Notes: generated from the letters alone by a model not told the origin. A DNA stretch of 64,000 nt from Candidatus Methanoperedens sp. (GCA_027460525.1 JAPZAS010000016.1:1-64000), one strand, 5' to 3'. Numbered from the stretch's first letter, positions 33,708 through 43,144 are shown. Translations and numbers: made by a program.

Positions 33708-35402
33708 ATGTTCCTGAGATTCAAGGATGAAGTTTCATCGCTATTATCCAATGCAGCAGCAAAGGCGGGATTTGAAACAAACGACATGGCTTTGAGCGAA
33801 TCCCCTCATGCAGATATCTCCTCCTCTGTGGCGTTTAAGTTAGCCCCAAAATATAAGCGAAGCCCAAAAGAGATATGTGAAAAGATATATAAGAACTTCA
33901 AAATACCGCCTGACTCTTATATAGATCGGGCAGAAATTACAGGACCTTACATCAACTTTTTTGTAAGCCGCATCTTCTTAAACGAAACTCTGCTGCGTGT
34001 CTTACTTGAAAGAGAGAATTTTGGAAATCTGAATAACAAAGGAAAAGTAATCCTCGAGCATACATCGGCAAACCCCGACGGTCCGTTGCATATCGGTCAC
34101 ATAAGAAACTCGGTAATAGGGGATACCCTTGCCAGGATATTGAAGCGTGCCGGCTTCGATGTTGAGACGCAGTATTATATAAACGATATGGGACGGCAGA
34201 TTGCAGTAGTTGTATGGGGGCTTTCGAACTTCAAGTTCGACAAAACCAGGAAAAAAGACCATGCAATCGCAGAGGTGTATATCAATGCCAACAAATCGCT
34301 CGTGGATGAAAAAGAGCACTCTCCAGAAGTGGATAGCATCATGAAAAAATATGAGAGTGGCGAATCAACGACCATCAAAAAATTCAAGGATGCCATAGAT
34401 ACCGCCATGCAGGGGATAAAAGAATCCCTTCAGCGCATGAATATACACCATGATAAATTCATCTGGGAGTCCCAGTTCGTGCGCGCTGGCGATGTCAACA
34501 GGATTATAGACAGCATAAAACAAAATGAGCGTGCTGAAGTGAGGGATGGAGCGCTCATGGTTGACTTAAATGATATGGGAATTCAGAAACTCCTGGTGAT
34601 ACAGCGCTCGGATGGCACGTCCCTCTACACAACCCGCGACCTTGCATACCATGAATGGAAAGCCGCGCAGTGCGACAGGATGATTGATATTCTCGGAGCT
34701 GACCACAAGCTCATTTCATCGCAATTAAAAGCAATGCTTAGAATTCTCGGCATAGAGGAGCCGGAAATCGTGATTTTTGAATTCGTCTCATTACCAGAAG
34801 GCTCTATGAGTACAAGGCGCGGGGTTTTTATTTCGGCTGACGAATTGCTGGACGAGGTTGAAAAAGCTGCATACATGGAGGTAAGTAAAAAGCGTCCTGA
34901 TACAGATGAGGAATTTAAAAAGAAAGTGGCAGCTTTTGTAAGCATAGGGGCAGTGAGGTATGATATTGTCCGTGTCTCTCCTGAAAAAGCAACTACCTTT
35001 GACTGGGCTGACGCCGTGGACTTTGAAAAGCAGGGCGCGCCGTTCATACAGTATGCACATGCAAGAGCGTGCAGTATCCTTAAGAATGCTCAGGACGAGG
35101 GGATTGCCTATGAAAATTTCGATACCAATCTCCTCCTTGAGGAACAGGAAATTGCGCTTATAAAAAGGCTTGCAGGTTTTGAAAATGCAATCGATATCGC
35201 AGCAAGGGAGTTAAAACCCAATCTCCTTGCTATCTATGCAAGGGAACTTGCTGATGCCTTCAACCAGTTTTACAGGTATGTACCCGTGCTTGCAGCCGAA
35301 GCTGAATTCAGGGCGGCGAGGCTGGCACTTGTCGACTGCTCCAGAATAGTGCTTGCAAATGCTCTTGATACCCTTGGGATTTTTGCCCCTGAATCCATGT
35401 AG
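33708..35402 (+). CDS. argS: arginyl-tRNA synthetase
   Basis: This 564-residue class I synthetase has an N-terminal Add-1 domain, the HIGH motif as LHIGHIRN (after SANPDGP), the GADH region ILGADHKLISSQ, MSTRRG in the KMSKS position, and a helical anticodon-binding C-terminus (FNQFYRYVPVL). Length is normal. It charges tRNA-Arg, one of which is encoded at 6434. It is followed by the MobB-MoaE fusion at nine bases. Confidence 0.96.
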   Translation: MFLRFKDEVSSLLSNAAAKAGFETNDMALSESPHADISSSVAFKLAPKYKRSPKEICEKIYKNFKIPPDSYIDRAEITGPYINFFVSRIFLNETLLRVLLERENFGNLNNKGKVILEHTSANPDGPLHIGHIRNSVIGDTLARILKRAGFDVETQYYINDMGRQIAVVVWGLSNFKFDKTRKKDHAIAEVYINANKSLVDEKEHSPEVDSIMKKYESGESTTIKKFKDAIDTAMQGIKESLQRMNIHHDKFIWESQFVRAGDVNRIIDSIKQNERAEVRDGALMVDLNDMGIQKLLVIQRSDGTSLYTTRDLAYHEWKAAQCDRMIDILGADHKLISSQLKAMLRILGIEEPEIVIFEFVSLPEGSMSTRRGVFISADELLDEVEKAAYMEVSKKRPDTDEEFKKKVAAFVSIGAVRYDIVRVSPEKATTFDWADAVDFEKQGAPFIQYAHARACSILKNAQDEGIAYENFDTNLLLEEQEIALIKRLAGFENAIDIAARELKPNLLAIYARELADAFNQFYRYVPVLAAEAEFRAARLALVDCSRIVLANALDTLGIFAPESM

Positions 35403-35411
35403 TTCCGGTTT

Positions 35412-36173
35412 ATGCGAATCATCTCGGTCGTGGGTTATAAAAAATCAGGGAAAACTACGTTGGTTGAGAACCTGGACAAACCTGACACCGATACCGGAAA
35501 ACATGCCGACGCAGGCGCCGATGTCGTTGTGGCTGTTACCCCGAATGAACTTGTGAAATTCTCACGCGACAATAATCTTACAAGTGCTTTAGATGAGCTT
35601 GCAAATTCAGGAATGGATTTTGCAGTGGTTGAAGGATTCAAGGACAGCAAACTCCCTAAAATAGGGCTTGGCGAGGTTGAGGCTCCTGATATTATTAAAA
35701 GACTGGATAACCCGGAAAGCGCTGATATTGAAGAACTTGTTAATGTTATCCTGAAGCAGCCTGAATATCATACTCTGGATTCGCTCATCCATAAGCTTCG
35801 AAGATCAAAGGATATTGAAAAAGCAGGAGCTATCGGAACATTCACAGGGATTGTAAGAGCTGTAACAGATGAAGCCCGCACAGAGTTTCTCGAATTCGAG
35901 GGTTATGAAGAGCTTGCGAGACAGAAAATAGATGAGATATGCGCGCAGCTAAAACAAAAAGAAGGCATCATCAAGGTGGCGATTCATCACAAAACCGGCA
36001 TCGTCCAGGCTGGCGAGGACATTGTCTATATCGTCGTGGCAGCCAGCCACAGGGAACAGCTTTTCCCGGTGCTGCGGGAAGCTATTGAACGTTTGAAGGT
36101 TGAGATTCCTATATGGAAGAAAGAGCACACGTTAGAGGGCGAGTGGTGGGTGCATGATGAGGAAAAGAAATAA
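35412..36173 (+). CDS. MobB-MoaE fusion protein, molybdopterin cofactor synthesis
   Basis: This 253-residue fusion has two parts. Residues 1-120 are MobB-like GTPase, with P-loop GYKKSGKTT (8-16) and AVVEGFKDSKLPKI, but shorter than stand-alone MobB. Residues about 125-250 are MoaE, the large subunit of molybdopterin synthase, with GAIGTFTGIVR, LEFEGYEELA and the catalytic lysine region PIWKKEHTLEGEWW. Such fusions are known in archaea. It serves molybdenum or tungsten cofactor assembly for enzymes like formylmethanofuran dehydrogenase. It overlaps no neighbour and is followed within two bases by a winged-helix gene. Confidence 0.88.
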   Translation: MRIISVVGYKKSGKTTLVENLDKPDTDTGKHADAGADVVVAVTPNELVKFSRDNNLTSALDELANSGMDFAVVEGFKDSKLPKIGLGEVEAPDIIKRLDNPESADIEELVNVILKQPEYHTLDSLIHKLRRSKDIEKAGAIGTFTGIVRAVTDEARTEFLEFEGYEELARQKIDEICAQLKQKEGIIKVAIHHKTGIVQAGEDIVYIVVAASHREQLFPVLREAIERLKVEIPIWKKEHTLEGEWWVHDEEKK

Positions 36174-36174
36174 C

Positions 36175-36510
36175 ATGTCCCTCGAAAAACTCTTCACAGG
36201 CTCTGCAACAGCCAAAATACTTGATGTCCTCTGGGAATACCAGGACATAGACCTAACGCTCACCGACATAGCGGATGAGGCAGGCATCCATTACACAACG
36301 CTCATGAAGGCACTGCCACTGCTGGAAGAACTCGGGTTGGTCACAATGACACGGCAGGGAGGGAATGCCAAGTTATATCAGATCAACAGAGACGATGCTG
36401 TGGTAAAGAGGCTTGTCAAATTCCTTAATGCGCTGAATATAAGAATCGCAGAGCTTCAGGTTTCTAAACAGAAAATAAACATTCCCGAAAAAGAAATGGT
36501 TCTTGCGTAG
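36175..36510 (+). CDS. winged-helix transcriptional regulator
   Basis: A 111-residue winged-helix protein: the segment LTLTDIADEAGIHYTTLMKALPLLEELGLVTMTRQGGN is a textbook recognition helix and wing. A short C-terminal helix (RLVKFLNALNIRIAELQVSK) may dimerise. An upstream in-frame start lies inside moaE, but the ATG at 36175, with GAGGA upstream, is preferred. It is co-directional with argS and the MobB-MoaE gene. The target is unknown. Confidence 0.8.
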   Translation: MSLEKLFTGSATAKILDVLWEYQDIDLTLTDIADEAGIHYTTLMKALPLLEELGLVTMTRQGGNAKLYQINRDDAVVKRLVKFLNALNIRIAELQVSKQKINIPEKEMVLA

Positions 36511-36511
36511 C

Positions 36512-36937
36512 TCAAATAAACCTGAAAGTCTGCTCCTGTTTTATCCTTTCATCCACTTCAGTTTCGTATCGCTTCTTTAGAGCCTCAAGCTTCTCCTGCG
36601 TCAGTTTATTCACAATCGGGCAGCGCTCATCCACAGCCTCCACATCAATAACCGGGTACAACTCACATAACGCAGGACGGCATCTGTATATGCGGCATCG
36701 TTTCTCCTTATTCAAAAATATGCACTTGCCTTTAATCATCTTTACTGCAAAGTATATCCCATGCTCGCCCTTTGCCTGCCTGAAATATTTTCTCGGCGAA
36801 AGTTCAAGTGCGTACTCTTTCCTGACTTTTGCTATCAACTCTGCTACTTCTTCTTGTGTCAGGACAGCACAGTTGCGGCAGCACAGGGAATCGCAGAGTT
36901 TAATATCGCAATCCAGAGCGCCGCCCTCCATTCTCAT
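36512..36937 (-). CDS. YkgJ-type cysteine cluster protein (UPF0153)
   Basis: A 141-residue cysteine-rich protein with the metal-binding pattern CDSLCCRNCAVLTQEE near the N-terminus and KGKCIFLNKEKRCRIYRCRP...CELYP in the middle. It is a member of the YkgJ/CxxCxxCC zinc- or iron-chelating family. The function is unknown in most species. It ends two bases from the convergent winged-helix gene and is followed upstream by rubrerythrin, hinting at a redox or metal context. Confidence 0.8.
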   Translation of the reverse strand: MRMEGGALDCDIKLCDSLCCRNCAVLTQEEVAELIAKVRKEYALELSPRKYFRQAKGEHGIYFAVKMIKGKCIFLNKEKRCRIYRCRPALCELYPVIDVEAVDERCPIVNKLTQEKLEALKKRYETEVDERIKQEQTFRFI

Positions 36938-36943
36938 TGTACC

Positions 36944-37516
36944 CTACCAGTTCTCAGCCAGCACCTCATAATATGACTGGGGATGTTTGCACGCAGGGCA
37001 TACTTTTGGCGCTTCCGTGCCTTCATGGATATATCCGCAGTTCCTGCAGTGCCATTTTACAGTTTTGTCCTTCTTGAATACCGAACCTGCTTTTACATTC
37101 TTTAAAAGCTCCCTGTACCGCCATTCATGAAAATGCTCCACTTCGGCTATTTCAGTAAATGATTCTGCCACTTTTGGGAATCCTTCTTCCTCTGCAATAC
37201 CTGCAAATCCGGGATAGAGAGTTCCCCATTCAAGTTTCTCACCTTCCGCCGCTGCAAGTAAGTTATCCACTGCCTTTCCAATCACCGCTGCCGGGTACAT
37301 TGCCGTTATTTCAACGTTCCCACCCTGAAGGTGCTGGAAAAATACCTTGGCATGCTCTTTTTCATTCTCTGCAGTTTCAAGGAAAATACCTGAAACCTGT
37401 TCCAGTCCTTCGTTTCTTGCCGCGCCTGCAAAATAGGTATAGCGGTTCCTTGCCTGGGATTCCCCGGCAAAGGCTGCAAGAAGGTTCTTTTCAGTTCTGC
37501 TTCCTTTAAAATTCAT
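36944..37516 (-). CDS. rbr: rubrerythrin
   Basis: This 190-residue rubrerythrin has a di-iron four-helix domain (FAGESQARNRYTYFA, ENEKEHAKVFF, AEVEHFHEWRY with the Glu/His ligands). It ends in a rubredoxin domain with CRNCGYIHEG and CPACKHPQSYYEV, the two CxxC iron sites. It reduces hydrogen peroxide in anaerobes and is common in methanogens. It is seven bases from the YkgJ-type gene on the same strand. Confidence 0.95.
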   Translation of the reverse strand: MNFKGSRTEKNLLAAFAGESQARNRYTYFAGAARNEGLEQVSGIFLETAENEKEHAKVFFQHLQGGNVEITAMYPAAVIGKAVDNLLAAAEGEKLEWGTLYPGFAGIAEEEGFPKVAESFTEIAEVEHFHEWRYRELLKNVKAGSVFKKDKTVKWHCRNCGYIHEGTEAPKVCPACKHPQSYYEVLAENW

Positions 37517-37606
37517 TATTGTATTCCTCGCCGAATAACTTGACTCCCATGTTTCATAAGCTTTTGTAACTTAAAGAGAGCATATGACAAGTATAAAAAT
37601 TAAACT

Positions 37607-37978
37607 TTAATTCGCCTTAAGAGCTTTTTTTTGTTTACTCAATATTTTATACCATTCATAAAAAAACAGTACTAATCCAGAAAATGCTATAAGTTCAAGA
37701 AATTCATAAGACGTAAAATCCAGTGAGAATCCATCAAGACCTTCGAAAAGTTCGTGGATGAGCATAAAAATTGCAGTAATAAAAATAAATATAATGCTTC
37801 GAATGAAACTGCCTCTTTGTAAAATTACCTCATTTAGATTTACGGCTCTCAGGCGTCTCCATGCAAGAGCTATTTGAATAAACAAAAAAATCATGACCAT
37901 GGAAAGTATTATTATTAGCCCTTCAATAATTTGATATAACGAATAATCGCTAATTATGCTGCCTAACCAGTAATCCAT
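37607..37978 (-). CDS. three- to four-helix membrane protein, unknown
   Basis: This 123-residue hydrophobic protein has helices at about 17-40 (IIEGLIIILSMVMIFLFIQI), 60-80 (SIIFIFITAIFMLIHELFEG) and 92-110 (ELIAFSGLVLFFYEW). The acidic HELFEGLDGF is the only polar motif within the membrane part. It resembles small archaeal membrane proteins of unknown role near cytochrome or redox genes, but no family is assigned. Confidence 0.6.
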   Translation of the reverse strand: MDYWLGSIISDYSLYQIIEGLIIILSMVMIFLFIQIALAWRRLRAVNLNEVILQRGSFIRSIIFIFITAIFMLIHELFEGLDGFSLDFTSYEFLELIAFSGLVLFFYEWYKILSKQKKALKAN

Positions 37979-38020
37979 CGGCGAGGATTAGGTTAAACTC
38001 ATTTATAACGATTTCGTTCA

Positions 38021-39205
38021 CTAACCAGAGAATTCCTTCCCCAGAAGTTCCCTGGCAATTATCACCCTCATGATATTCTGGGCGCCCTCTGCCCCCATTA
38101 TGTAGGAAGCCACGCCCCTCAAACCGCGCTCCAGTCCTGCTCCTTTGGTGTAGCCGTATGCCCCGTGCCATATCATAACATCCCTGATGATATCAAAAGC
38201 CGCTGTCGGGGCGATAAGCTTGGCTGCTGCCACCGCTTTATTCATTTCCCCGCGGCTGAACCTGTTCTCGTCAAGCATCCAGGCCGCCTTATAGACAAGA
38301 AGTCTTGCAGATTCAAGTTTTAAATAATCCTCTGCAAGCTGGAATTGTATTCCTTCAAACCTTGCAAGGGGAGAGCCGAAAACCTGTCTCTCTTTGATAT
38401 ACTCAATTCCTGACTCTAACGCTTTTTCAGCCGCGCCTATGCATGCGGCAGACACAAGCGTCCTTGCACAGTTGAACCCTTCCATGGCATAATAGAATCC
38501 CTTATTCCATTCCCCTATGAGGTAATGTGCCGGGATCTCTGCATTCTTTATCACTATGGTGCCATTGGACATTCCTTCCCTGCCCATCTGTTTAATGGTA
38601 CCGGTAGCTACTCCGGGTGTATCTTTTACAGGAAGATAGCAGAGTGATAAACCCCTGTGCCCGAGTTTCGGGTCAGTCTTTACAACTGTCACATACCCGC
38701 CTCCGTACCTGGCGGCTTCCCTCACGCCGCTTATGTAGGTCTTTGCGCCGTTTACGATGAATCTCCCGTCCTTGTTTTCAAGAGAAGTGGATATGGAGGC
38801 AATATCTGAGCCCCCGGAAGCCTCGGTCGAGGCTATGCCAAGGAAGGTTTTTCCTTTTGTTACATCATGCAGAATTTCATCTTTGGCTTCCTCTCTCCCG
38901 TATTTATCCAGCAGGAAACCCCAGCCCGCCTCGACAAGATAATAAACAGCAGTGGCCATACTTATGTCTGCCCTGGCTATCTCCTGTGCCGCTATTGCTG
39001 CTGTGGTGAAGTCTGCACCTTTCCCGCCGTATTTTTCTGAAACGGTTATGCCAAGAAGCCCGAAGGCTGCCATATCTTTTAAGACTTCAGGGGGAATCTC
39101 TTTTCCCTCATCGATTTGCGAAGCACGGGGAGCAAGCTTTTTCTCGCAGAACTCTCTGGCAGACTTCCTGAAAAGTTCCTGTTCTTCAGTCAAAGCAAAA
39201 TCCAT
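38021..39205 (-). CDS. acyl-CoA dehydrogenase
   Basis: This 394-residue flavoprotein has the standard three-domain acyl-CoA dehydrogenase layout. It starts FALTEEQELFRKSAREFCEK, has ASTEASGGSDIASI and the AKTYISG region that contact FAD and substrate, and ends with helices including YGYTKGAGLERGLRG. The catalytic base position of the family is Glu373 in MGAEGAQNIMR, slightly unlike the usual YEGT. It oxidises an acyl-CoA to enoyl-CoA, passing electrons to ETF. It is divergent from a 3-hydroxyacyl-CoA dehydrogenase and enoyl-CoA hydratase pair, suggesting one degradative route. Confidence 0.9.
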   Translation of the reverse strand: MDFALTEEQELFRKSAREFCEKKLAPRASQIDEGKEIPPEVLKDMAAFGLLGITVSEKYGGKGADFTTAAIAAQEIARADISMATAVYYLVEAGWGFLLDKYGREEAKDEILHDVTKGKTFLGIASTEASGGSDIASISTSLENKDGRFIVNGAKTYISGVREAARYGGGYVTVVKTDPKLGHRGLSLCYLPVKDTPGVATGTIKQMGREGMSNGTIVIKNAEIPAHYLIGEWNKGFYYAMEGFNCARTLVSAACIGAAEKALESGIEYIKERQVFGSPLARFEGIQFQLAEDYLKLESARLLVYKAAWMLDENRFSRGEMNKAVAAAKLIAPTAAFDIIRDVMIWHGAYGYTKGAGLERGLRGVASYIMGAEGAQNIMRVIIARELLGKEFSG

Positions 39206-39304
39206 GGTTTCCCCTTATATATAATACCCTCGAATGCTTATTAAGCTAATCCAAAAATTGATATATAATTAACGATAAATTAGATGTATCGGGGGGAGGT
39301 ATTC

Positions 39305-39430
39305 ATGTCCAATGTGGTTTCCGCAGGCTTGGGACAGAATCCTGCAAGGCAGGCTGCAAGACTGCTCACCGTCGGCGAAGGGACTTCGGATATATTGAGG
39401 CTTTTAATAGCACGCCTGGCATTAAAATGA
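39305..39430 (+). pseudogene. C-terminal remnant of an acyl-CoA dehydrogenase
   Basis: A 41-codon frame contains [20 protein letters not shown], which is the catalytic-glutamate end of acyl-CoA dehydrogenases (compare the family pattern YEGTSEIQRLLIAREL). Only the last fifth of the protein remains. A GGGGGGAGG Shine-Dalgarno-like run lies before its ATG, so it might be expressed. The stop overlaps a possible start of the next gene (ATGA at 39427). It suggests that a second dehydrogenase gene once headed this operon. Confidence 0.65.
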
Positions 39431-39438
39431 GGTTACGC

Positions 39439-40287
39439 ATGGAAATAGGAAAGATAGGAGTGATAGGCGCTGGAACCATGGGAGGCGGCATAGCCCAGGT
39501 GGCAGCACAGAGCGGTTTTGAGGTAGTTCTGGAGGATGTGAAAGAAGAATACGCAAGCTCCGGATTTGCGAAAATAAGAGAAAGGCTGGAAAAGAGGGTG
39601 GGTGAAGGGAAGCTTGAGAGCAAAGAGAAAGAGCGAATCCTCTCGAATATTAAAACCACCGCACGTCTGGAAGAACTACGATATGCTGACCTTATAATCG
39701 AGGCTGTGGTAGAAAAAGAGGACATAAAAAAAGAGATTTTCGAGGAACTCGACAGGATATGTGCAAACGAAACGATTTTCGCCACAAATACCTCCTCTAT
39801 ACCAATAGCCCGGCTTGCTAATGTCACAGGAAGACCTGAGCGCTTCGCTGGTATGCATTTCATGAACCCTGCGTATATTATGAAACTTGTAGAGGTGGTT
39901 CGTGGTCTTAGCACATCGCAGGAAACAATAGACATAATAACTGCTGTTGCAAAAAAAATGGGAAAGACACCTGTTGTGGTCAATGATTCTCCAGGCTTTG
40001 TCTCAAACCGCTTACTCATGCCCATGATAAACGATGCAATCTTTTGCCTTCAGGAAGGAATAGCTTCAAAAGAAGGCATAGACAGCATTATGAAGCTGGG
40101 AGCAAACCATCCTATGGGTCCGCTCGAACTCGCGGATTTTGTGGGTCTTGATATCTGCCTTGATATACTTGAGGTTCTTCATAATAAGTTAGGAGAGAAA
40201 TACAGACCCTGCCCGTTACTTCGGAAAATGGTAGCCAGCGGAAAGCTCGGGAGAAAAAGCGGAGAAGGATTTTATGAATACAAATGA
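39439..40287 (+). CDS. 3-hydroxyacyl-CoA dehydrogenase
   Basis: This 282-residue NAD-dependent dehydrogenase has the N-terminal GxGxMGGG motif as [18 protein letters not shown], a [10 protein letters not shown] segment, the catalytic His in GMHFMNPA and the C-terminal [14 protein letters not shown]-like helix ([14 protein letters not shown]), ending [12 protein letters not shown]. It converts 3-hydroxyacyl-CoA to 3-ketoacyl-CoA, or the reverse in 3-hydroxybutyryl-CoA metabolism. An upstream ATG at 39427 is in frame, but GAGG before 39439 favours the shorter form. It overlaps the hydratase gene by 14 bases. Confidence 0.92.
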   Translation: MEIGKIGVIGAGTMGGGIAQVAAQSGFEVVLEDVKEEYASSGFAKIRERLEKRVGEGKLESKEKERILSNIKTTARLEELRYADLIIEAVVEKEDIKKEIFEELDRICANETIFATNTSSIPIARLANVTGRPERFAGMHFMNPAYIMKLVEVVRGLSTSQETIDIITAVAKKMGKTPVVVNDSPGFVSNRLLMPMINDAIFCLQEGIASKEGIDSIMKLGANHPMGPLELADFVGLDICLDILEVLHNKLGEKYRPCPLLRKMVASGKLGRKSGEGFYEYK

Positions 40288-41044
40288 ACACATAAAAATA
40301 GAGAAGAAAAAGGAAATCGGAATTATCATTTTGGATAAGCCAGCTATGAACATTCTGGATACAAAAATGCTGGGGGAACTGGAAGATTCTCTGGATGAAC
40401 TTGAAAATGATGATAAGATTAGGGCTATAATTATAACAGGAGAAAAAAACTTCTGCGCTGGGGCGGACATAAAGGAATTAAAGGAGAAGCATCCTGAGGA
40501 GGCAGAGGTGTTTTCCAGGCTGGGTCACAAAGTCTTTAACAGGGTGGAAAATATGGAAAAGCCTGTGATTGCGGCAGTAAAGGGGTATGCCCTGGGAGGA
40601 GGTTGCGAACTGGCTCTTGCCTGCGATTTGAGAATAGCAGGTGACAGCGCAAAGCTCGGTCTGCCTGAAATAAATCTCGGTCTTATTCCCGGTTTTGGGG
40701 GCACGCAGAGGCTTACCAGACTTGTTGGGATAGGGAATGCGAAGGAAATGATTTTTACAGGCAGGAGCATAGATGCCAAGGAGGCTCTTTCCATCGGGCT
40801 TGTAAACAGCCTTGTGAATGATGAAGAACTGATGGATAAGGCAGTGGAGATGGCGACGGTTCTGGCGCAGAAAAGCCCGATAAATATCAAAATAGCTAAA
40901 AGTCTGATAAATAAGAATCTGGAGATAAAGAAAGGGCTTGAGATGGAGATGGTTTCATTTTCCGAGTGCTTTGCATCAGAGGATCATTTGGAAGGGATAA
41001 ATGCATTTCTGGAGAAGAGAAAGCCCGGGTTCAAGGGGAGATGA
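40274..41044 (+). CDS. enoyl-CoA hydratase/isomerase
   Basis: This 256-residue crotonase-fold enzyme has the oxyanion-hole segments [10 protein letters not shown] and [15 protein letters not shown] and the two catalytic glutamates, one in CELALACD and one in [18 protein letters not shown]. It hydrates enoyl-CoA to 3-hydroxyacyl-CoA. It shares an overlapping operon with the preceding dehydrogenase and faces the acyl-CoA dehydrogenase gene. Thiolase and acyl-CoA ligase are not in the window, so chain length and direction are unknown. Confidence 0.93.
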   Translation: MNTNEHIKIEKKKEIGIIILDKPAMNILDTKMLGELEDSLDELENDDKIRAIIITGEKNFCAGADIKELKEKHPEEAEVFSRLGHKVFNRVENMEKPVIAAVKGYALGGGCELALACDLRIAGDSAKLGLPEINLGLIPGFGGTQRLTRLVGIGNAKEMIFTGRSIDAKEALSIGLVNSLVNDEELMDKAVEMATVLAQKSPINIKIAKSLINKNLEIKKGLEMEMVSFSECFASEDHLEGINAFLEKRKPGFKGR

Positions 41045-41129
41045 TTTTAAAATTGCAGAAAAATTCGATGTCATAATCGTGAGACATGCCATATCTTAAA
41101 TATCAAGATTCTAATATTCTTAGCAAATA

Positions 41130-41582
41130 ATGACACAAATTCAAAATGAAAACGACCTTCTAATAATAAGTGAGCAGAATACTATACTTGCGGCATTTTT
41201 CAGCAAGCAGGAGCATGTTAAGCTTGCGTATCTCTTCGGCTCGGCGGCGAAAGGAAAAGCAGGAAAGTTGAGCGATGTGGATATAGCGGTGCAGTTCGAT
41301 GACTCTTTGAGCAAAAAAGAGATATTTAAGCTGCAGCTGAATCTAATTGGCGATATAGCAGCCCTTTTAAAAACAGATAAGGTTGACCTTGTGGCTATGA
41401 ACGATGCGCCGCTCTCTCTTAATTATGAAATAATAAAGGCAAATCATCACCTGTTTGTCAGGGATAGGATGGAGAAAATAGATTTTGAGCAGCGCTTGAT
41501 GTCAAGGTATCTTGATAGAAGGTACTATGAAAGGAGGGCGGCATCCGAATTTTTGGGGAAGGTTGCAGTGAAGGGGATTTAG
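41130..41582 (+). CDS. solitary MNT-type nucleotidyltransferase
   Basis: A 150-residue minimal nucleotidyltransferase with the motif GSAAKGKAGKLSDVDIAV (Gly37-Ser38, Asp49, Asp51). The C-terminus (ERRAASEFLGKVAVKGI) resembles MntA-type antitoxins. No HEPN/HepT gene follows: the next 290 bases hold no frame of suitable size. It is therefore an orphan antitoxin, or works with an unlinked toxin or with the ATPases downstream. Confidence 0.82.
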   Translation: MTQIQNENDLLIISEQNTILAAFFSKQEHVKLAYLFGSAAKGKAGKLSDVDIAVQFDDSLSKKEIFKLQLNLIGDIAALLKTDKVDLVAMNDAPLSLNYEIIKANHHLFVRDRMEKIDFEQRLMSRYLDRRYYERRAASEFLGKVAVKGI

Positions 41583-41873
41583 CGGTTATTATCCGAAAAT
41601 TCTTCGAGTCATGAAGAGAAGTATGTCTATTTTTTACATTTGAACAACATATAGAACTTGAAGAAAACGATATGTAGACATCGGCTATTTTGAGTTCGGT
41701 TCATCTTTTAAGATTACTTTCACTTTGCATATATAAGAAATATAAACATGCAGTGCCTATAGTTTATAAGATTCAGACATATATGCTTTCTACCAAAAGA
41801 CTTATGTAATAATCCAACAATTATGTTGCATAACAAGTTTGTTGCATAACAAACAATACTAAAAGTGGTATGC
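41583..41873 (+). promoter_or_regulatory. AT-rich leader with direct repeat before ATPase gene
   Basis: There is no gene in this 291-base gap. Two direct copies of GTTGCATAACAA lie at 41825-41836 and 41841-41852, 16 bases apart start to start, directly before the ATPase start. The spacing (about 1.5 helical turns) and closeness to the start suggest an operator. AT-rich TATA-like words occur near 41730-41770. Confidence 0.45.
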
Positions 41874-43139
41874 ATGATAAAGGAAATAGTTGGACCAATT
41901 CCAAGGGATGAGAATTTCTATGATCGTGAAGATTTGATAAAAGAACTGTGGGAGATAGCGGAATCCCATAATATTTTTCTGGTCGGACCACGCAGATTTG
42001 GAAAATCAGGAATAATGCTGAAAATGTATGATGAACCCAAAGAAGGATTCAAAGTAATCTATATTGATTGTGAAAAATTGGAAGACCCTTATGAGTTTTT
42101 TGCGACGTTATTAATCGAAATACTCAAAAACAGAAACGTAAGATTAAAAATTAAAGATTGTGCGCATTTTATTCCTCAGCTTCCCGGAGAGATAATCGGT
42201 AAGATAAAAGAGCATATTTCTGAAATCGAATTGTCCGAGATTAAAATAGGACTTCGAGAATCAGTAGAAAAACACTGGAAAGAAGAATCTGTACGGTGTA
42301 TTATAAAAATAGATAAATTAGCCAATGAAAGTGGTGAAAAAATTCTGTTTTTATTTGATGAGTTCCCTTCTTTACTAAAACACATGATAGACAACGGGAA
42401 ATATTATGAAACTAAAATATTCTTGGAATTGTTCAGGTCATTACGTCTGGACTTGAATATTAAGAATATCAGATTTATTATTGCAGGTTCACGGAATATT
42501 TTTACTGTTTATCGAAATATTCCAGATTTGCTTTTGGAAAAGGGTATAATTGGAAAGAATGAATTAACTTATTTTTCATTGAATCAAGTTTTTAATGATT
42601 TTAGAACCGAACTCATTGAACCATTTGATGAAGAAATTGCGAAAGAATTTATTAAAGAATTATCTGCCTCAAATCACATCACTGTAAATAAACAAATTAT
42701 AACCAAAATATTAGATCTAATGGGTTCTCCAGTTCCTTATTTCATACAACTTCTTATCTCAGAAATAAAAAGATACCATCATGGGGATTTAACGCCACAA
42801 ATTATCGAAAAAATATATAACGAGCGTATTCTCGGCCCAACCTGTCGATTCTATTTTGAATATTATGAAGATAGGCTAAAAGAATACGGTACTGTAAATG
42901 AAAATGGTGCAAAGGCGATAATTTCAGAGTTATCAAAAGCAGGCGCACTTACAAATGATGAGCTATATGATATTTTTATGTTGACTACAAAATCGGATAG
43001 GTCGATGTTTGATAATTTAATGAACGACCTAGAAATGGATTTTTATATTAAATTAGGTTCAGATAATAAATATTCTTTTTTATCAAAAATCTTATCAGAC
43101 TGGTGGCTGCGCTGGCACCCATCGTCGATGATCAGGTGA
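41874..43139 (+). CDS. archaeal STAND/AAA-type ATPase
   Basis: This 421-residue ATPase has Walker A VGPRRFGKSG near residue 40, Walker B KILFLFDEFPS near residue 160, sensor-like FIIAGSRN and a C-terminal winged-helix-like region (ISELSKAGALTNDELYDI). This matches the archaeal ATPase_2/STAND group, with many lineage-specific copies of unknown role. A GTG at 41865 is in frame, but the ATG at 41874 is preferred. It is followed after five bases by another, larger ATPase. Confidence 0.8.
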   Translation: MIKEIVGPIPRDENFYDREDLIKELWEIAESHNIFLVGPRRFGKSGIMLKMYDEPKEGFKVIYIDCEKLEDPYEFFATLLIEILKNRNVRLKIKDCAHFIPQLPGEIIGKIKEHISEIELSEIKIGLRESVEKHWKEESVRCIIKIDKLANESGEKILFLFDEFPSLLKHMIDNGKYYETKIFLELFRSLRLDLNIKNIRFIIAGSRNIFTVYRNIPDLLLEKGIIGKNELTYFSLNQVFNDFRTELIEPFDEEIAKEFIKELSASNHITVNKQIITKILDLMGSPVPYFIQLLISEIKRYHHGDLTPQIIEKIYNERILGPTCRFYFEYYEDRLKEYGTVNENGAKAIISELSKAGALTNDELYDIFMLTTKSDRSMFDNLMNDLEMDFYIKLGSDNKYSFLSKILSDWWLRWHPSSMIR

Positions 43140-43144
43140 TATGT

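Noticed and set aside
41583-41873. HEPN partner expected after the lone nucleotidyltransferase
   Set aside because: All frames in this gap are shorter than about 40 codons and lack an RX4-6H motif.
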